From positions 76,632,339-76,696,338 of the forward strand of contig NW_026262734.1 of the NCBI RefSeq assembly GCF_021869535.1: a stretch of 64,000 nt of DNA, in the 5' to 3' direction. This DNA is from Mytilus californianus. Lineage: Eukaryota > Mollusca > Bivalvia > Mytilida > Mytilidae. The notes beneath the pieces were generated by a model. The model was given only the letters and a program-made list of their open reading frames with translations. It was not told where the DNA came from and searched no databases. Made by a program: the position numbers and the translations under genes. Shown here piece by piece: positions 1-10,985 of this stretch (its first letter is position 1; each line of letters starts with the position of its first letter).

Positions 1-315
1 TGGAAGGGTAACCGACATTGTCCAAGGAGGTAATGAATCGCGGACAAACTGTAAACAGTATAGGTTACACTTATCAATTTAGTCTGAACTTAAAAACAAA
101 CTAAGATATTAAATATGACCCATATGGGTGTATTTTGCAAATAAAATTATTATTATATTATCAAAAATCCCAGGACATGCACACTAAAGAACAAAACTCT
201 TTATCGAAATATTTCTTTATACCTACACATTTTCTTTCTTGCATTAAAAAGCACAATCGTAAGAATAAATCGCAGATATTTAGTGAAATTATATAATTTC
301 TAGAATGAAAGAATA
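1..315. other. AT-rich sequence, no gene seen
   Basis: I see no coding potential, RNA gene or recognisable repeat here. Stop codons are frequent in all frames. Confidence 0.5.
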
Positions 316-375
316 ATTCAATTCAATTCAATTCAATTCAATTCAATTCAATTCAATTCAATTCAATTCAATTCA
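316..375. repeat. (ATTCA)12 microsatellite
   Basis: Twelve uninterrupted copies of the pentamer ATTCA are visible. Confidence 0.97.
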
Positions 376-782
376 AATGTTTATTATCATATATATTTAA
401 CAATAAGTTTGTGACAAATATAAAATAAGTATAAAATATAACTGAAATTCACATATATATACACAATCATTTAATAACAGTAAATAGTTCAGAGTCCCCT
501 GTCCTCAGTTCTAATGACTTCGATGTAGGACCCCAATTTATTTACATTCGATGACCCCAATGTATTTACTTGTGATGGTGTTGATGGATTCCGCTCTAGT
601 TGCAAGATAAGATGCATTCTTTCTAATTTCAAGTAAAAAATTACAAAATTTACAATGACGGGTCAATGTAAATTTTTCAGTGGATCTTTTTCCTTCAAAA
701 CTTAAAAAAAGTCTACTTCTTTTCCAGAATTTAAAGCTCTATTTTTTGCTCTAAAAAAGATATATATATATAAATTAATATT
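376..782. other. AT-rich sequence, no gene seen
   Basis: No supported ORF or recognised repeat is visible. The stretch runs up to a SINE-tail-like segment. Confidence 0.4.
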
Positions 783-850
783 TGCTAACGCAAATTTGAA
801 GATCTAACATTGTTGGGCTAAATTTGAGACGAATTATGTATATATAGATT
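783..850 (+). repeat. Isolated SINE 3'-tail-like segment
   Basis: The segment has the order 'gcaaatttgaagatctaacattg' (split reading: gcaaatttga / agatctaacattg) followed by 'gacgaattatgtatatat'. The body of the SINE at 1298-1466 has the same order of motifs (aatttgcgg, agatttaacattt, then a TA-rich end). It therefore looks like a headless, 5'-truncated SINE copy. Family assignment is inference. Confidence 0.4.
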
Positions 851-865
851 CTACCACTGCATCGA

Positions 866-986
866 GTGTGATACGATATTTATCCACTCGAGACAGTTAA
901 ATTTTCAAATTTAAAACGCGAGGCTCGCCGAGCGTTTTAAATATTTAAAATTTAACTGTCGAGAGTGGATAAATATCGTATTACAC
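866..986. repeat. Long imperfect palindrome with CG-rich centre
   Basis: The left arm (866 to about 925) and right arm (about 932-986) are reverse complements with a few mismatches and indels. The AT-rich arms include 'atacgatatttatccact' and its complement. They meet at the centre 'gcgaggctcgccgagcg'. The segment could extrude as a cruciform or be a foldback element. No flanking target duplication was established. Confidence 0.8.
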
Positions 987-1297
987 GAGATTTGGTGGTG
1001 GAATCTGTTTCTCTAATGATTTTCAAACAATACGCAGGCAAATTTATTCCTTCTTTTCGAATGATCTGCAAAAAGATGTGTTCTTTCTATGTGACGTCAT
1101 CAGGCATGGTCGCCTTTTTTCGTGCCGTCACAATAGAAAATTCAGTGGAAAGCAAGAAAATTCGACGTCATAATCGGATTTTAACCAATGAAGAACTGAG
1201 ATCAAACGAACCACACGTTGATTAAATTCTTTTTATACAATTGGTGCAGAAAGGGATAAATTGACGAAGAATTAGAGAAATATATATATTATGTTCA

Positions 1298-1466
1298 GTC
1301 TAGGTGGTCGAGTGGTCTAGAGCGCTGGACATAGTGCAGGCGGTGTTGTCTCGATATCCCAATAGCATGAATTCGAATCCCGGCGAGGGCAGAACAAAAA
1401 TTTGCGGAAGCAGATTTAACATTTTTGTGCTGATATTTAGAGTAATTATATATAAAATATTTATAA
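1298..1466 (+). mobile_element. tRNA-derived SINE (class II tRNA head)
   Basis: The head has an A-box-like D arm (TGGTCGAGTGGTCTAGAGCG at 1304-1323) and a B-box-like T arm (ATTCGAATCC at 1371-1380). The spacing fits a tRNA-Ser/Leu-type head with a long variable region. A non-tRNA body follows, ending in TA-rich sequence. The acceptor stem does not close and the body runs on, so I call it a SINE and not a tRNA gene. V-SINEs of the RUDI type are described in molluscs; that identity is a guess. Such elements are transcribed by RNA polymerase III from the internal boxes. Confidence 0.65.
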
Positions 1467-1497
1467 AACGTCTAGATATTATTCAACGATCTTTCGT

Positions 1498-1548
1498 CAC
1501 CTTTGAAATTTTAGAAATGTACGGTACATTTCTAAAATTTCAAAGGTG
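1498..1548. repeat. Perfect palindrome, two 25-bp arms and 1-bp loop
   Basis: Positions 1498-1522 and 1524-1548 are exact reverse complements around G1523. The palindrome lies between the SINE and the tandem 0.52-kb repeats. It may be a terminal hairpin of one of them or a separate miniature foldback. Confidence 0.95.
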
Positions 1549-1554
1549 AACAAA

Positions 1555-2963
1555 GGGATCGAAACGGTATTTGGAAGGCCATATAATTTACCTCAATTTA
1601 GGATAGACTCTTGAATTTTAAAGAGTCGAAATAGGATGAACGGATTATATAAACCCGAAGGCAAATATAATACAAGCCCAAACGAAAAAATATATACAAG
1701 TCTAAATCGAAAACAACGTTCAAACCGCAATTTATATACGTGTGCATGTAAAACAAATTTCTTGGTAGAGGGGTCTAAATACAGCACAAACAAGATTTTC
1801 CAAAAGACCAAAAAAGTGAAAAGTATTTTTTAACAAATCGCATTTGACTAACAGGTCGAACAACTGATGTTCTTAAACCCTGCTGACTGTCATTGACGAT
1901 TGCCAAATAAATTGATAAGGAGATGTAACATGGATCTTAATTATTAATTTAATATCAAACAGAAAACAATTAACTTGCGGGGAAGATGGTATACCGCAAA
2001 CATGAGGTGCAAAAATTTGTACACCATATTCGGATTTCGACAATTAATGTCTCTTCAGTGATGTTAGGGATCGGAACGGTATTTGGAAGGCCATATAATT
2101 TACCTCAATTTAGGATAGACTCTTGAATTTTAAAGAGTCGAAATAGAATGAACGGATCATATAAACCCGAAGAAAAATATGATACAAGCCCAAACGAAAA
2201 AATATAAACAAGTCTAAATTAAAAACAACGTTCAAACCTATTATTGCGTTGGATAAAAACCGCAATTTTTATACGTGTGCATGCAAAACAAATTTCTTGC
2301 TAGAGGGGTCTAAATACAGCACAAACAACATTTTCCAAAAGACCAAAAAAGTGAAAAAGTATATTTTAACAAAACGCATTTGACTAGCAGGTCGAACAAC
2401 AAATGTTCTTAAACCCTGCTGACTGCTATTGGCGATTGCCAAATAAACGGATCACCGATGTAATAAATGGATCGTAATTATAAATTTAATACTATACAGA
2501 AAACAATAAACTTGCGGAAAAGATGGTATACCGCAAACAAAAGGTGCAAAGGATTTTGTACACCATATCCGGATTTCGACAATTAGTGTCTCTTCAGTGA
2601 TGTTAGGAATCGAAACGGTATTTGGAAAGCCATACAATTTACCTCAATTTATGATAGACTCTTTAATTTTGAAGAGTCGAAATAGGATGAACGGATCATA
2701 TAAACCCGAAGGCAAATATAATACAAGCCCAAACGAAAAATATAAACAAGTCTAAATTGAAAACAACGGTCAAACCTATGATTGCGTTGGATAAAAACCG
2801 CAATTTTTATACGTGTGCATGCAAAACAAATTTCTTGTTAGAGGGGTCTAAATACAGCACAAACAACATTTTCCAAAAGACCAAAAAAGTGAAAAAGTAT
2901 ATTTTAACAAAACGCATTTGACTAACATGTCGAACAACAAATGTTCTTAAACCCTGCTGACTA
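1555..2963. repeat. Three tandem copies of a ~0.52-kb unit
   Basis: Copies begin at 1555, 2067 and 2605 with 'ggaatcgaaacggtatttgg' or close variants, giving spacings of about 512 and 538 bp. The third copy is cut short at the (TG)n tract. Each unit has a small internal hairpin (gactctt...aagagtc) and the shared segment 'gggtctaaatacagcacaaac'. The unit contains short stop-free stretches but nothing that reads as a conserved protein. Copies differ by point changes and small indels, such as the 'cctattattgcgttggat' insertion present in units 2 and 3. Confidence 0.9.
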
Positions 2964-2982
2964 TGTGTGTGTGTGTGTGTGT
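2964..2982. repeat. (TG)n microsatellite
   Basis: A short TG dinucleotide run lies at the junction between the tandem repeats and the LINE remnant. Confidence 0.9.
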
Positions 2983-2984
2983 CT

Positions 2985-3820
2985 AAATAGGTTACTTCAG
3001 AGTTGTATATCATAATTGGTTTTATGAAGGAATCAAAGAGGTGGCATGCCACTTTGACTTGTAAATTATTCAAATACTTTGTATAAGATTTCAAACCAAA
3101 TAAAGCTTTTTTGGGCTTTTTTTACTAGTTCTTTAGTTTTCTATGAGACAGGTTGCCATTACATTTAAGCCTAAAAATGAATATTCTGATACATTATCAA
3201 TGTTAGTGTTTTTAAAACATACAGCTATGGTGGTTCTAGTTTAGATCATCATTATGAATATCATGGATTTTGTCTTTTTAATACATGTTTAATTCTGTCT
3301 GCCATTTATCACATTATATTGCTAAATTATTGAGACCATTCTGAAGTCCTGTTTTAGTTTCTGATAATATTGATAAGTCATCTGCAAAAAGCAGGCAACT
3401 TGTTTTTGAGCCTTTGATTCTTAGAGGATAACATAAGTCATTTTCAAAGACCTCTGTAATATCATTAATGAAAATTTCAAATAAAGTAGGACTCAGTGAA
3501 TTAACTTTCTTTACCCCTCTTGTAATATTAAACACTTCAGTAGCCATGTTTTTGTATTTGAGTGAAGACCCAGTGTCATCATATTGATGTTAAAAAGTTT
3601 CTTTCCTACCCCCATATTATAAATATTGAACAAAAGAGCATCTCTCCATAGAGTCAAATACCTTTTTTAAATCTACAAAACAAGAATAAAATTGCTTTTT
3701 GTTTTTATATACTTATTTATTATAGGTTTAAAACGAAAATGCTATCTGCAGTTCTGTGGTTCTCTCTGAAACCAAATTGACTGATACCTAATTAGTCATC
3801 TATAAGTTTAGAGTTGCATT
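2985..3820 (-). pseudogene. Decayed non-LTR retrotransposon reverse transcriptase, 3' half
   Basis: On the minus strand, conceptual fragments give in order: a palm N-terminal piece resembling 'FGFRENHRTADSIF' (near 3790-3740), an FDSMER-type motif (near 3650), 'GVKKVNSLSPTLFEIFIND' (about 3510-3450), the catalytic FADD box (3388-3377) and a thumb piece 'LFDSFIKPIMIYNSEVTY' (about 3035-2985). These are the ordered motifs of LINE reverse transcriptases. Frames change repeatedly and stops are present, so it is dead. It continues upstream at 4441-5230 after an inserted block. Confidence 0.8.
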
Positions 3821-4440
3821 AAGGTAGCTAGGGTGTCGTCCTCCATCTTGGATTTTGAAATAGCAGATAATCATCGGTCTAGATCTTTAATAAAATGTGC
3901 AAATTTCGAGAGTAGTACGTAATTTATGTGTAAGACTTTTCATCTTAATATAGAAAATTATGTGTTTTATCATATTTGCGGCTGTATTTTACAAAAAACA
4001 GAATATTTTTGTTTAATTAATTTTTTTTAACTTTGGCAAATAAGGGGAGGGGAGATAACTCAGATGTAAGGGGAGATAACTTAGATAAAGTAACTTTCAT
4101 ATCAGAATGAGTTGTGAATATACCTATCTTATTATGTAGCAAGAAAAAGTCCGGTGACCCCTTTTTTTCTTTTTCTTATCTGAAAGCATATTATTAGAAC
4201 TTTCTTCTCATATTTTATCTTAAAATTCTATGGTGTAGTTTTTTTTTATCACACAAAATTGGGTTTTTCCATGCATAATCTATACAAAATCTGACAATTT
4301 TGCACAACCTGTAGCGTGAAAAGAGCCCGATGACCCATACTTTTTATTATATTTTTGAAAAAAGCATGATATAAACTACATTTTGACAATTTATTAAAAA
4401 ATTCTATGGATTTTAATTTAGACCTTAAATATTTTTGCAA
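3821..4440. other. Block inserted within the LINE remnant
   Basis: This AT-rich block separates two reverse-transcriptase fragments that should be contiguous. It contains 'ctccatcttggattttgaa' and 'ggggagataact' motifs, which in my recollection recur in bivalve repeats. A 63-codon minus-strand ORF (4249-4440) has no recognisable family and spans low-complexity sequence. Confidence 0.45.
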
Positions 4441-5230
4441 GACAATTAATCAAGGAGATTTCTCTGTAGTTATTGGGATCATTTTTATCCCAGATTTATT
4501 GGATGGGAATAAAATAATTTGCTCTTTGTTTTGGGGTATTTTCCGGTTGGGAGAATAAGATTAAATTTTTTTACATAATTTTTAATCATAAACGGGTTAG
4601 GATATTTTATAACTTCATTTTTTATTATTCTATCTCGGCCAGCAACTTTCCCTAATTTTAGTCCTTTTATAATTTTTTTTATTTCTGAGAAACTGAATGG
4701 TTTATCTGTTTCTAAATTTTCTATAATATTATTTTCTATATTTTTAAGTTTATTTTCTATTTCCCTTTGGAATTTGTGTTGGATTTCCTTGATCTATAAA
4801 GAGTTTTATCAATTTGTCTTCTTCTTTTAATATTTCTGTTTCATCTGTTCTTTTCTTTATAAATGATTTTAGTTTGTTCCAATATTCTTCTGGACTTTTA
4901 CCATTATTTTCCGATAGAGAAGCAAATATTTTTTGTTAATACTGTATTTTCTTAAGCTTTACCATCTTTTTAAGATTTTTACATATAGGAAATATGTATT
5001 GTTTTAAATGGTTATTATTTGGGTTATTTTTTATTTTATTACCAATGGAATTAATATGTGTTAGCTTTTCAACTGCTTTATCAACACCATCTTGAGTTTT
5101 AATATTGAGAATTTCCAGACTAATAACTTCTTCTCTCAGACTCTGATATAATCATTGGATAGAGCATTAATCACCAAGTTCTTTGATTTTTAAGTATTAA
5201 TACTTTTCCATTTATTGTTATCTAATTTAA
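4441..5230 (-). pseudogene. Decayed LINE ORF2, 5' half of the RT domain
   Basis: Minus-strand conceptual reading gives 'IKGLKLGKVAGRDRIINE'-type sequence (near 4650-4600), then 'NPFMIKNYVKKFNLILPTGK' (near 4590-4540) and 'DPNNYREISLINC'-like sequence (near 4500-4445). These are the fingers motifs that precede the palm in LINE reverse transcriptases. Upstream there is only lysine-rich, frame-broken linker. Together with 2985-3820 it is one old element on the minus strand split by a ~0.6-kb insertion. Confidence 0.75.
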
Positions 5231-6239
5231 ACTCAGTATTCTCACGGTAGGTATAGTGTCCGGCTGAGATCGTGTTTTATTCGAGTGAATCAATCCACTT
5301 TTTTCGAGTGTAGATCAGGTTTTTTCGAGTGATATTACATGCGATCAGATCGATTTACTGCTATTTCGCGAGTATAATAGTTTTATTTGTGACACATTTT
5401 GAGCACGAACGACGCACAGTTTCCTTGTAGTTCACTTACAATTCAGTGTTTTATATTGTCCGTGTTTTTTCTAGAGCAACGTTTAAAACGTCCAGGTTTT
5501 TCAATAAATGGTCTGTTTTTTTTTTGTTGAAAAATAAATGTTATTTAGGATGTACTTAGGTGAAATTAAAAAAATCTAGAATTTAAAATTGATACTATAA
5601 GTCAGAAGAGCATTAGTTAAGGAACAAAATACGTTAAAAATATTGATGGGTTATGGACCTCCTTTTCGAGATATTTAATTTTTTAAAAATGGCGAGAAAA
5701 GGCTGACTCGGACTTTTACCTTATATTTGCATTGGTATTATTTGGGTCTTAAATCGAAAGAAAAGAAATCTAGAATCTGCTTAAATTTTGGTAAATGACC
5801 TTTTATGAGCTATTGAAGTCTTATATGAAAAGGTGTTATGTGGCAAGATATTTTACCCTGTATCGTTGGAAAGTCTGAACATCTGACAAAAATTACTAAA
5901 CCTCACCTAAGTACATCCTTGAGAAAGGAAAACGGTCTTTAGAACCAAGTACAGGGAATCCTAATCTTTTCAATTTCTTTTCATGCTACCTTTGTTTTTG
6001 AAGTCAACACTATTTTATGATTGATATATATAACAGTGATGAAAAAAAAAAAATAGGAGCAAGAAAACTAAGGAAAAACAGTAAAAATATAAACCCAAAC
6101 TCTTGTACTAAAAGAGCCCCCCCCCCCCCCCACCCCCCAAAAAAATAACGATAAAAAAAGAAAAAGAATAACAGTTGAAAATAATGGAATATGTAATTAA
6201 AAAAAATTGAGACAACACTAGTCTGTTTGAAAATTAAGA
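5231..6239. other. No gene; homopolymer tracts
   Basis: No supported coding sequence. A poly-C run (6117-6131, followed by a second short C run) and A-rich tracts are present. The motif 'tcgagtg' recurs at about 5283-5345. Confidence 0.45.
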
Positions 6240-6370
6240 TCCATTCAAAACAGACTAAAATTCGTCTTTTATTTCGTATTTGAATGTTCCAAAATCAAAG
6301 TCTTATACATGTACATATATATATGAGCACTTGCATAAGGGCGATTTCTATCCGACACAGCTCAGTCTTT
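6240..6370 (+). repeat. Dispersed repeat shared in inverted form with 44933-45055
   Basis: The order here is 'ttatttcgtatttgaatgttc', an intervening TA-rich stretch, 'gcacttgcataagggcgatt' and 'tatccgacacagctc'. It reappears as reverse complement at 44933-45055 ('gagctgcgtcggatagaaat' ... 'gaacattcaaatatgaaata'). The two copies are diverged members of one family. No termini were established. Confidence 0.6.
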
Positions 6371-6611
6371 ATAAATTTAATGCGGTCGAAGCGCTTTTCT
6401 GGATTTACCTTCATTTGGAATATTTGAAAGCCAAGGATATAGAAGAACCGAAAAATTTATAGGGGCATTAGCTACGAGATAATGAAAAAAATCAAAATAT
6501 TATCTTTTTTTTGTTCAATCATTAATGAAAATAAAATTGTGAAATAATAATTCGCTTTTAGCAGCCAATTTGGTTGAGTTTGGTCAAAATGAGCTAAGAA
6601 ACATCGCTTAT

Positions 6612-6639
6612 GAATTATTCACTTGCAAGTGAATAATTC
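6612..6639. repeat. 28-bp perfect palindrome
   Basis: gaattattcacttg is followed directly by its reverse complement caagtgaataattc. Confidence 0.95.
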
Positions 6640-7555
6640 GACCTCATTGAATCCGTATTCATGTGACCTTTAATTTAACCCCTTAGCTGGAAATGGGTTA
6701 AGCATGCATTCAGCTATTAGAGTTGTCTCATTGGCACTCATACCTCATCTTCTTATATCTATTAAAAGGAAAAGAATATAAACATTGAAAGTGAAACCAG
6801 GATGAACCATTTGGTTGACTGATTCGATCCACAAAAAAAATCATTTTTATACAGGTAACAATAATGATAAACATACATTTTAACCTACAAATGAAATCAA
6901 ACAGACTAAGAAAAATTCAACTGCACGTGGTCACTATCTGTTCAAATTTATATTTATGTTTATATCGGGTTATATGACCGTCGGCAGTCTTCGGAGGTCA
7001 TCTCGATGGTTAATTAGATGACGTCTAGACAAAAATACACACGAAATGTTGATACATATCAACAAGTCCATGCATTGTTAATTGTTTATTTTAGACTTTT
7101 TGTAATTTGGATATTCGTTTTGGTATGTTATAAATCAGATATGAGATTTGAGTCAAATCGGTGAACATGAAATTGACAGCTAATGCCCCTTTTTAAAGAG
7201 CTTTATGACCAAAAGGACCTAAAAGATAGCCAAATCCATCTAGAGTCAACTTTGTCACCATTTTTATCGATATCCATTTCTAGAACGATAAAACGTATTA
7301 CCATCAAGACAAATAGTAAATGAAACATATAGGTTGTATTTTCTGTTAAAATAACCCACACATTTACCCGCTTTACACACTATATGTACGTACGTCTCAA
7401 TCAAAAATGTTTGAAATCACATAAAGATCGTTTACATCACGAAATATTTACTGTATGAAATCCATTTTGGAACACTAAAATGAAGATTTCTGAATTAAAA
7501 TGAACAATAACTTTTATGAAATGTATGTGTTAATACAGCATTATCAAGGTAGCAA
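6640..7555. other. Intergenic, nothing recognised
   Basis: No gene or RNA is supported on either strand. Confidence 0.4.
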
Positions 7556-7559
7556 ATCC

Positions 7560-7960
7560 GAACCATCCAAATTATTTACCTGTAAAAAATCATTTTTGAT
7601 ATAATCTTGTAATTCTCCTGTTCTGGAGTTTAAATCTCTTATAACCAATATTTTACCTCTACTAACTAGATAGTGTGCTGCACTCATGATAGCATAATAA
7701 AGTCATTTTCAAAATGTGTAGATGAAAATGAAGGAATATAAAAAGCACATACATAAATGTCATCTGATAATCCAAAACAAATACAATAATGGTTTGTAAT
7801 ACGGATTGCATTAAGCCGGAACTGCAGCTTACTCTTCCGTAGCACAGGAGTTCATCCCTATATTTTTTTAAGGGGTTCAAGAGTGCTATTGTTTTTGCTC
7901 TATTTTGTGTGTGCCATATTTCATCAAATTTTATTTGTTCCATATCCATTTAGTTTTGCG
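7560..7960 (-). pseudogene. LINE endonuclease fragment, frame-broken
   Basis: Reading the minus strand across a frameshift gives 'DDIYVCAFYIPSFSSTHFEN' (around 7770-7710) and then 'KILVIRDLNSRTGELQDYI' (around 7650-7590). The first matches the 'WlkL...diylca.YiPP' strand of LINE apurinic-like endonucleases. The second matches the GDLN-R-G motif, with the glycine changed to arginine. The upstream end (7949-7800) encodes a stop-free stretch with 'ALLNPLKKYRDELLCYGRV', whose family I cannot name. The fragment is isolated from any RT. Confidence 0.65.
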
Positions 7961-8164
7961 ACCTTGTCTAGAATGTACTAAACAATATCGATAATTTAGC
8001 GCTCGGTCAGGTTTCAGAGATACTTAAAATTTATTTGTACTGACGGTTAATGAATTTGGTTGTGTCTTAGCTTGGGCTAGACAGGAAAACTTACTCTATC
8101 ATCTGTTTCATGACGCCTAATCACACAGGATTTTGACTCATCAAATGGCTAGTTTACGACAAGA

Positions 8165-8360
8165 GTAACATGATGGGTGTCACTAATGGATTAGGAACTG
8201 GTGATCTCTTAGGAACATATATTCCGTCTCTGGTGTTTGTGGGGTTTAGAAGCTCAATCCTTATTTTTCTGACTGTTTATTTATTTTTTTATTTCTCCAG
8301 CGTTTACCTTAAGGTTATAGTTTTCATTTTTATACTTTTTTGTAACTTTCAGTTATTTTA
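8165..8360 (+). repeat. Degenerate dispersed repeat (mytilid-type)
   Basis: The order 'gggtgtcactaatgga', 'ctcttaggaacatatattcc', 'tttgtggggttt' corresponds to the complement of the block at 35095-35310, which contains 'ggtgccccggaagggcaaat' and 'cgtacccaccaaaaaccgggg'. The 63-codon ORF over this stretch is an accident of the repeat. Confidence 0.55.
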
Positions 8361-8580
8361 GCGCAAAATGACCTGTCCTCACCATCCAACCCGTCTTTTC
8401 CATGTCAATTGAAAGGATCACCTTTTCTTTCTTCATTTGTCTGACCACTGGTGTGTCGAACTATATTTTCGTTTAATAAGTTTTTTGTATAGAATCTTGC
8501 AAAGTAGCCATATTTAACAAACGTAGGTGAATTTTGGGCCTTTCTTCGTTTCTGGCAAGAACAAACTGCTACTTTAATCC

Positions 8581-8700
8581 ACATGAAATTGAAAGATAGT
8601 GATACATGTCAAATATGTTGAATTGAAAAATCGGTCTTGCATGTATTGTTGGAATGCCAGGCATATAGTGATATTCTGAACATTTTTTCTGAATTGCACG
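8581..8700 (+). pseudogene. LINE C-terminal CCHC-type knuckle fragment
   Basis: The plus frame reads 'KDSDTCQIC', a stop, then 'IEKSVLHVLLECQAYSDILN'. This C-x2-C ... H-x4-C spacing is the zinc-knuckle region near the C-terminus of many LINE ORF2 proteins. An intact relative is on the minus strand at about 22210-22170. No RT lies next to it. Confidence 0.55.
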
Positions 8701-8758
8701 AATTCCTTCTAAATGCAGAAACTGGTAACAGTGTGAAAAATTTTCATTTTCATTTTAG

Positions 8759-8985
8759 GTAATAGACTCCGTGAATTGGATGTTATGGTTGGTCCAAATT
8801 TACGTAAAATGAAGTCATGCGCTTATCACAAAGACCGGGTTGCTAATGGGAAGCACTTTATTCTGAAGTGCAGTAAAACTACAAAAGGACGGTATGTCAA
8901 GCTGGGCTTAAGAGTCAGGACATACTTCCACCTAACGGAAGTCAAAGTGTTTGCGTATGGCAAGACTTGTTTGAATAAAACTTAA
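8759..8985 (+). CDS. Terminal exon of F-type lectin (fucolectin-like) domain
   Basis: The exon follows a splice acceptor with a T-rich tract (AG at 8757-8758) and ends at TAA 8983-8985. It encodes about 75 residues. It begins 'NRLRELDVMVGPN', has a cysteine in 'KSCAYH' and another in 'ILKCSK', then 'KGRYVKLGL' and 'YFHLTEVKVFA'. That order is characteristic of the C-terminal half of F-type (fucolectin/tachylectin-4) galactose-binding-like domains: a cysteine pair, the GRYV strand and the final L-EV-VF/Y strand. Such lectins are usually secreted, bind fucosylated glycans and act in molluscan innate immunity; that role is family knowledge. An AATAAA overlaps the last codons (8975-8980). The preceding exon is not found in the 8 kb to the left. 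Either the upstream intron is long or this is an orphan exon. There is no in-frame ATG that matters, because the start is the splice site. Confidence 0.6.
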
Positions 8986-10114
8986 AACATTTATTATCTG
9001 ATATCAAGTATTATGACACTTTTCTTGGTGCTACCATTATCTTATTAAAGATTAAATCTGCTAGTTTTTGTTTTTGATTATATAAGAGAATGCATATATC
9101 ATTAGAACAACGGAACTTTTGCCTGGACATGGTAATTTGCATGCATACAAGGAGATGTGTGTTTGAAAATAGAAAAAAAATCATTAACTCCTTTGCTTTA
9201 AAGAAAGACAAAAGACTAGCTATTGAGACTTTTAATAAAAAAAAAAACAACACTATTTGTGTGTGACTTCATCATCAAATATGATTACAAATTATACTCT
9301 ATTTCAAGTTTATTTTTCGTCTAGTTAATTGATCTGAAATGCAATATATACATCCATTCAAATACTGGTCTGGCTAAATTTAATCCGAGAAGATGTTGAG
9401 CGTATATAATCCTTTAGTATTGGTCAATATATACAGTCATGCAGTTTCAGCTTTGAGTTCTCAATACACCCAAACATTTGTGTATCAAGCCCAGAGTATG
9501 CTGTCAATTTCCATTTTTTTAACCTTAAATCTTTTACATGTGGATTCTGCTTGTAAAACTACATCAGAAAATAAAATAAAAAAGGGGGTATCCGTTTGCG
9601 TTTTTCAGATACAAGCTGTTGAAATTAACAGCATGAAAAACCAAAAAGACAAAGGATATATAGGGAAAATCATAAAAATCGGCAGATATTTCTACTTTAT
9701 CAAGATTTTCTAATTCGTTGGTCCACAGATTTTTTATTTTAAATCGAAATGCGATTCAAACATGAACGACGAATCCATTGGTGATGCAAAGAAAGTCCTT
9801 ATCAACCGTGCTAGTTTTCAAGCTATATCCTCTGGAAGTTTGATTTTAAGCGGAAAAAATAAAAAATATTCGGCGACGTTATTGATGTCTACTGTAACGT
9901 CACCACAAATTCTACTCTATAACGCTATTATACCGAACAGTGTCGTAACAAAAATCGTGAGTGTGTATAACCCATTGTCCTAATTATTGCAATTGCTCTA
10001 GCGTACTCGATTGATAAGGAAATAAACTGACTAATTTTTAAGGATATTTCTGCTGCCAAATGAAATGCAAATTGGCAAATAAATATACTGCAAGTGAAAG
10101 AAAGTTACTATAAA
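8986..10114. other. No assigned gene; unexplained stop-free stretch at 9762-9983
   Basis: The stretch 9762-9983 opens for 73 codons from an ATG, with fairly normal codon composition. Its product (N-terminus MNDESIGDAKKVLINRASFQ) matches no family I know. Sequence near 9955-9980 ('gtgagtgtgtataaccca') resembles 9398-9415 ('gagcgtatataatccttt'). This suggests a repeat, so I do not call a gene. Confidence 0.35.
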
Positions 10115-10985
10115 ATTGAGAATGGAAATGGGGAATGTGTCAAAGAGACAACAACCCGACCATAGAACAGACAACAGCAGAAGGGTCACCAACAGGTCTT
10201 CAATGCAGCGAGAAGTTCCCGCACCCGGAGGTGTCCTTCAGCTGGCCCCTAAACAAATATATATACTAGTTCAGTGATAATGAACGCCATACTAAACTCC
10301 AAATTGTACACAAGAAACTAAAATTAAAAATAATACAAGACTGACAAAGGCTAGAGGCTCCTGACTTGGGACAGGCGCAAAAATGCGGCGGGGTTAAACA
10401 TGTTTATGAGATCTCAACCCTCCCCCTATACCTCTAGCCAATGTAGAAAAGTAAACGCACAACAATACGCACATTAAAATTCAGTTCAAGAGAAGTCCGA
10501 GTCTGATGTCAGAAGATGTAACCAAAGAAAATAAACAAAATGACAATAATACATAAATAACAACAGACTACTAGCAGTTAACTGACATGCCAGCTCCAGA
10601 CTTCAATTAAACTGATTGAAAGATTGTCTTCATCATATGAACATCAGGCACAATCCTTCCCGTTAGGGGTTTAGTATCATACCATCATAACATATATGAG
10701 AAGAACATAACCCGTGTCATGCCAACAACTGGTTTTTAAATAAATGTGTTTAGTGCCGATGCAAAGACCCTATAAGTGAATCAATATTAACGCCAAAATA
10801 TGCAATCTTTAATGACCTGACAACAGTATCGTAACTATATCCCTTCTTAATAAGTCTATTTAAAGGTTTTGTTAGCTTCAGAAGTGAATACTGACATTTT
10901 TGTGCTTTATAAAGAATATTTCCATAAAAAATTGGATGTGAAATACCTGAACGTATAAGAAGTCTGCATGTTGAGCTATATTTAC
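10115..10985 (-). mobile_element. Dispersed ~0.87-kb retroelement 3' end, copy 1
   Basis: It matches 12240-13125 in opposite orientation over its length, and 53852-54325 over its 3' half. In element orientation it starts with a conceptual peptide containing 'LTKPLNRLIKKGYSYDTVV' (about 10900-10820). This looks like the C-terminal helix region of a reverse-transcriptase-type protein, but I cannot name the clade. A long untranslated region follows and ends at 'ttccattctcaatttta'. The family is very abundant in mussel DNA, from recollection. Confidence 0.75.

Noticed and set aside
1298-1394. Functional tRNA gene
   Set aside because: A- and B-box-like strings are present, but the acceptor stem does not pair and the sequence continues into a SINE body.
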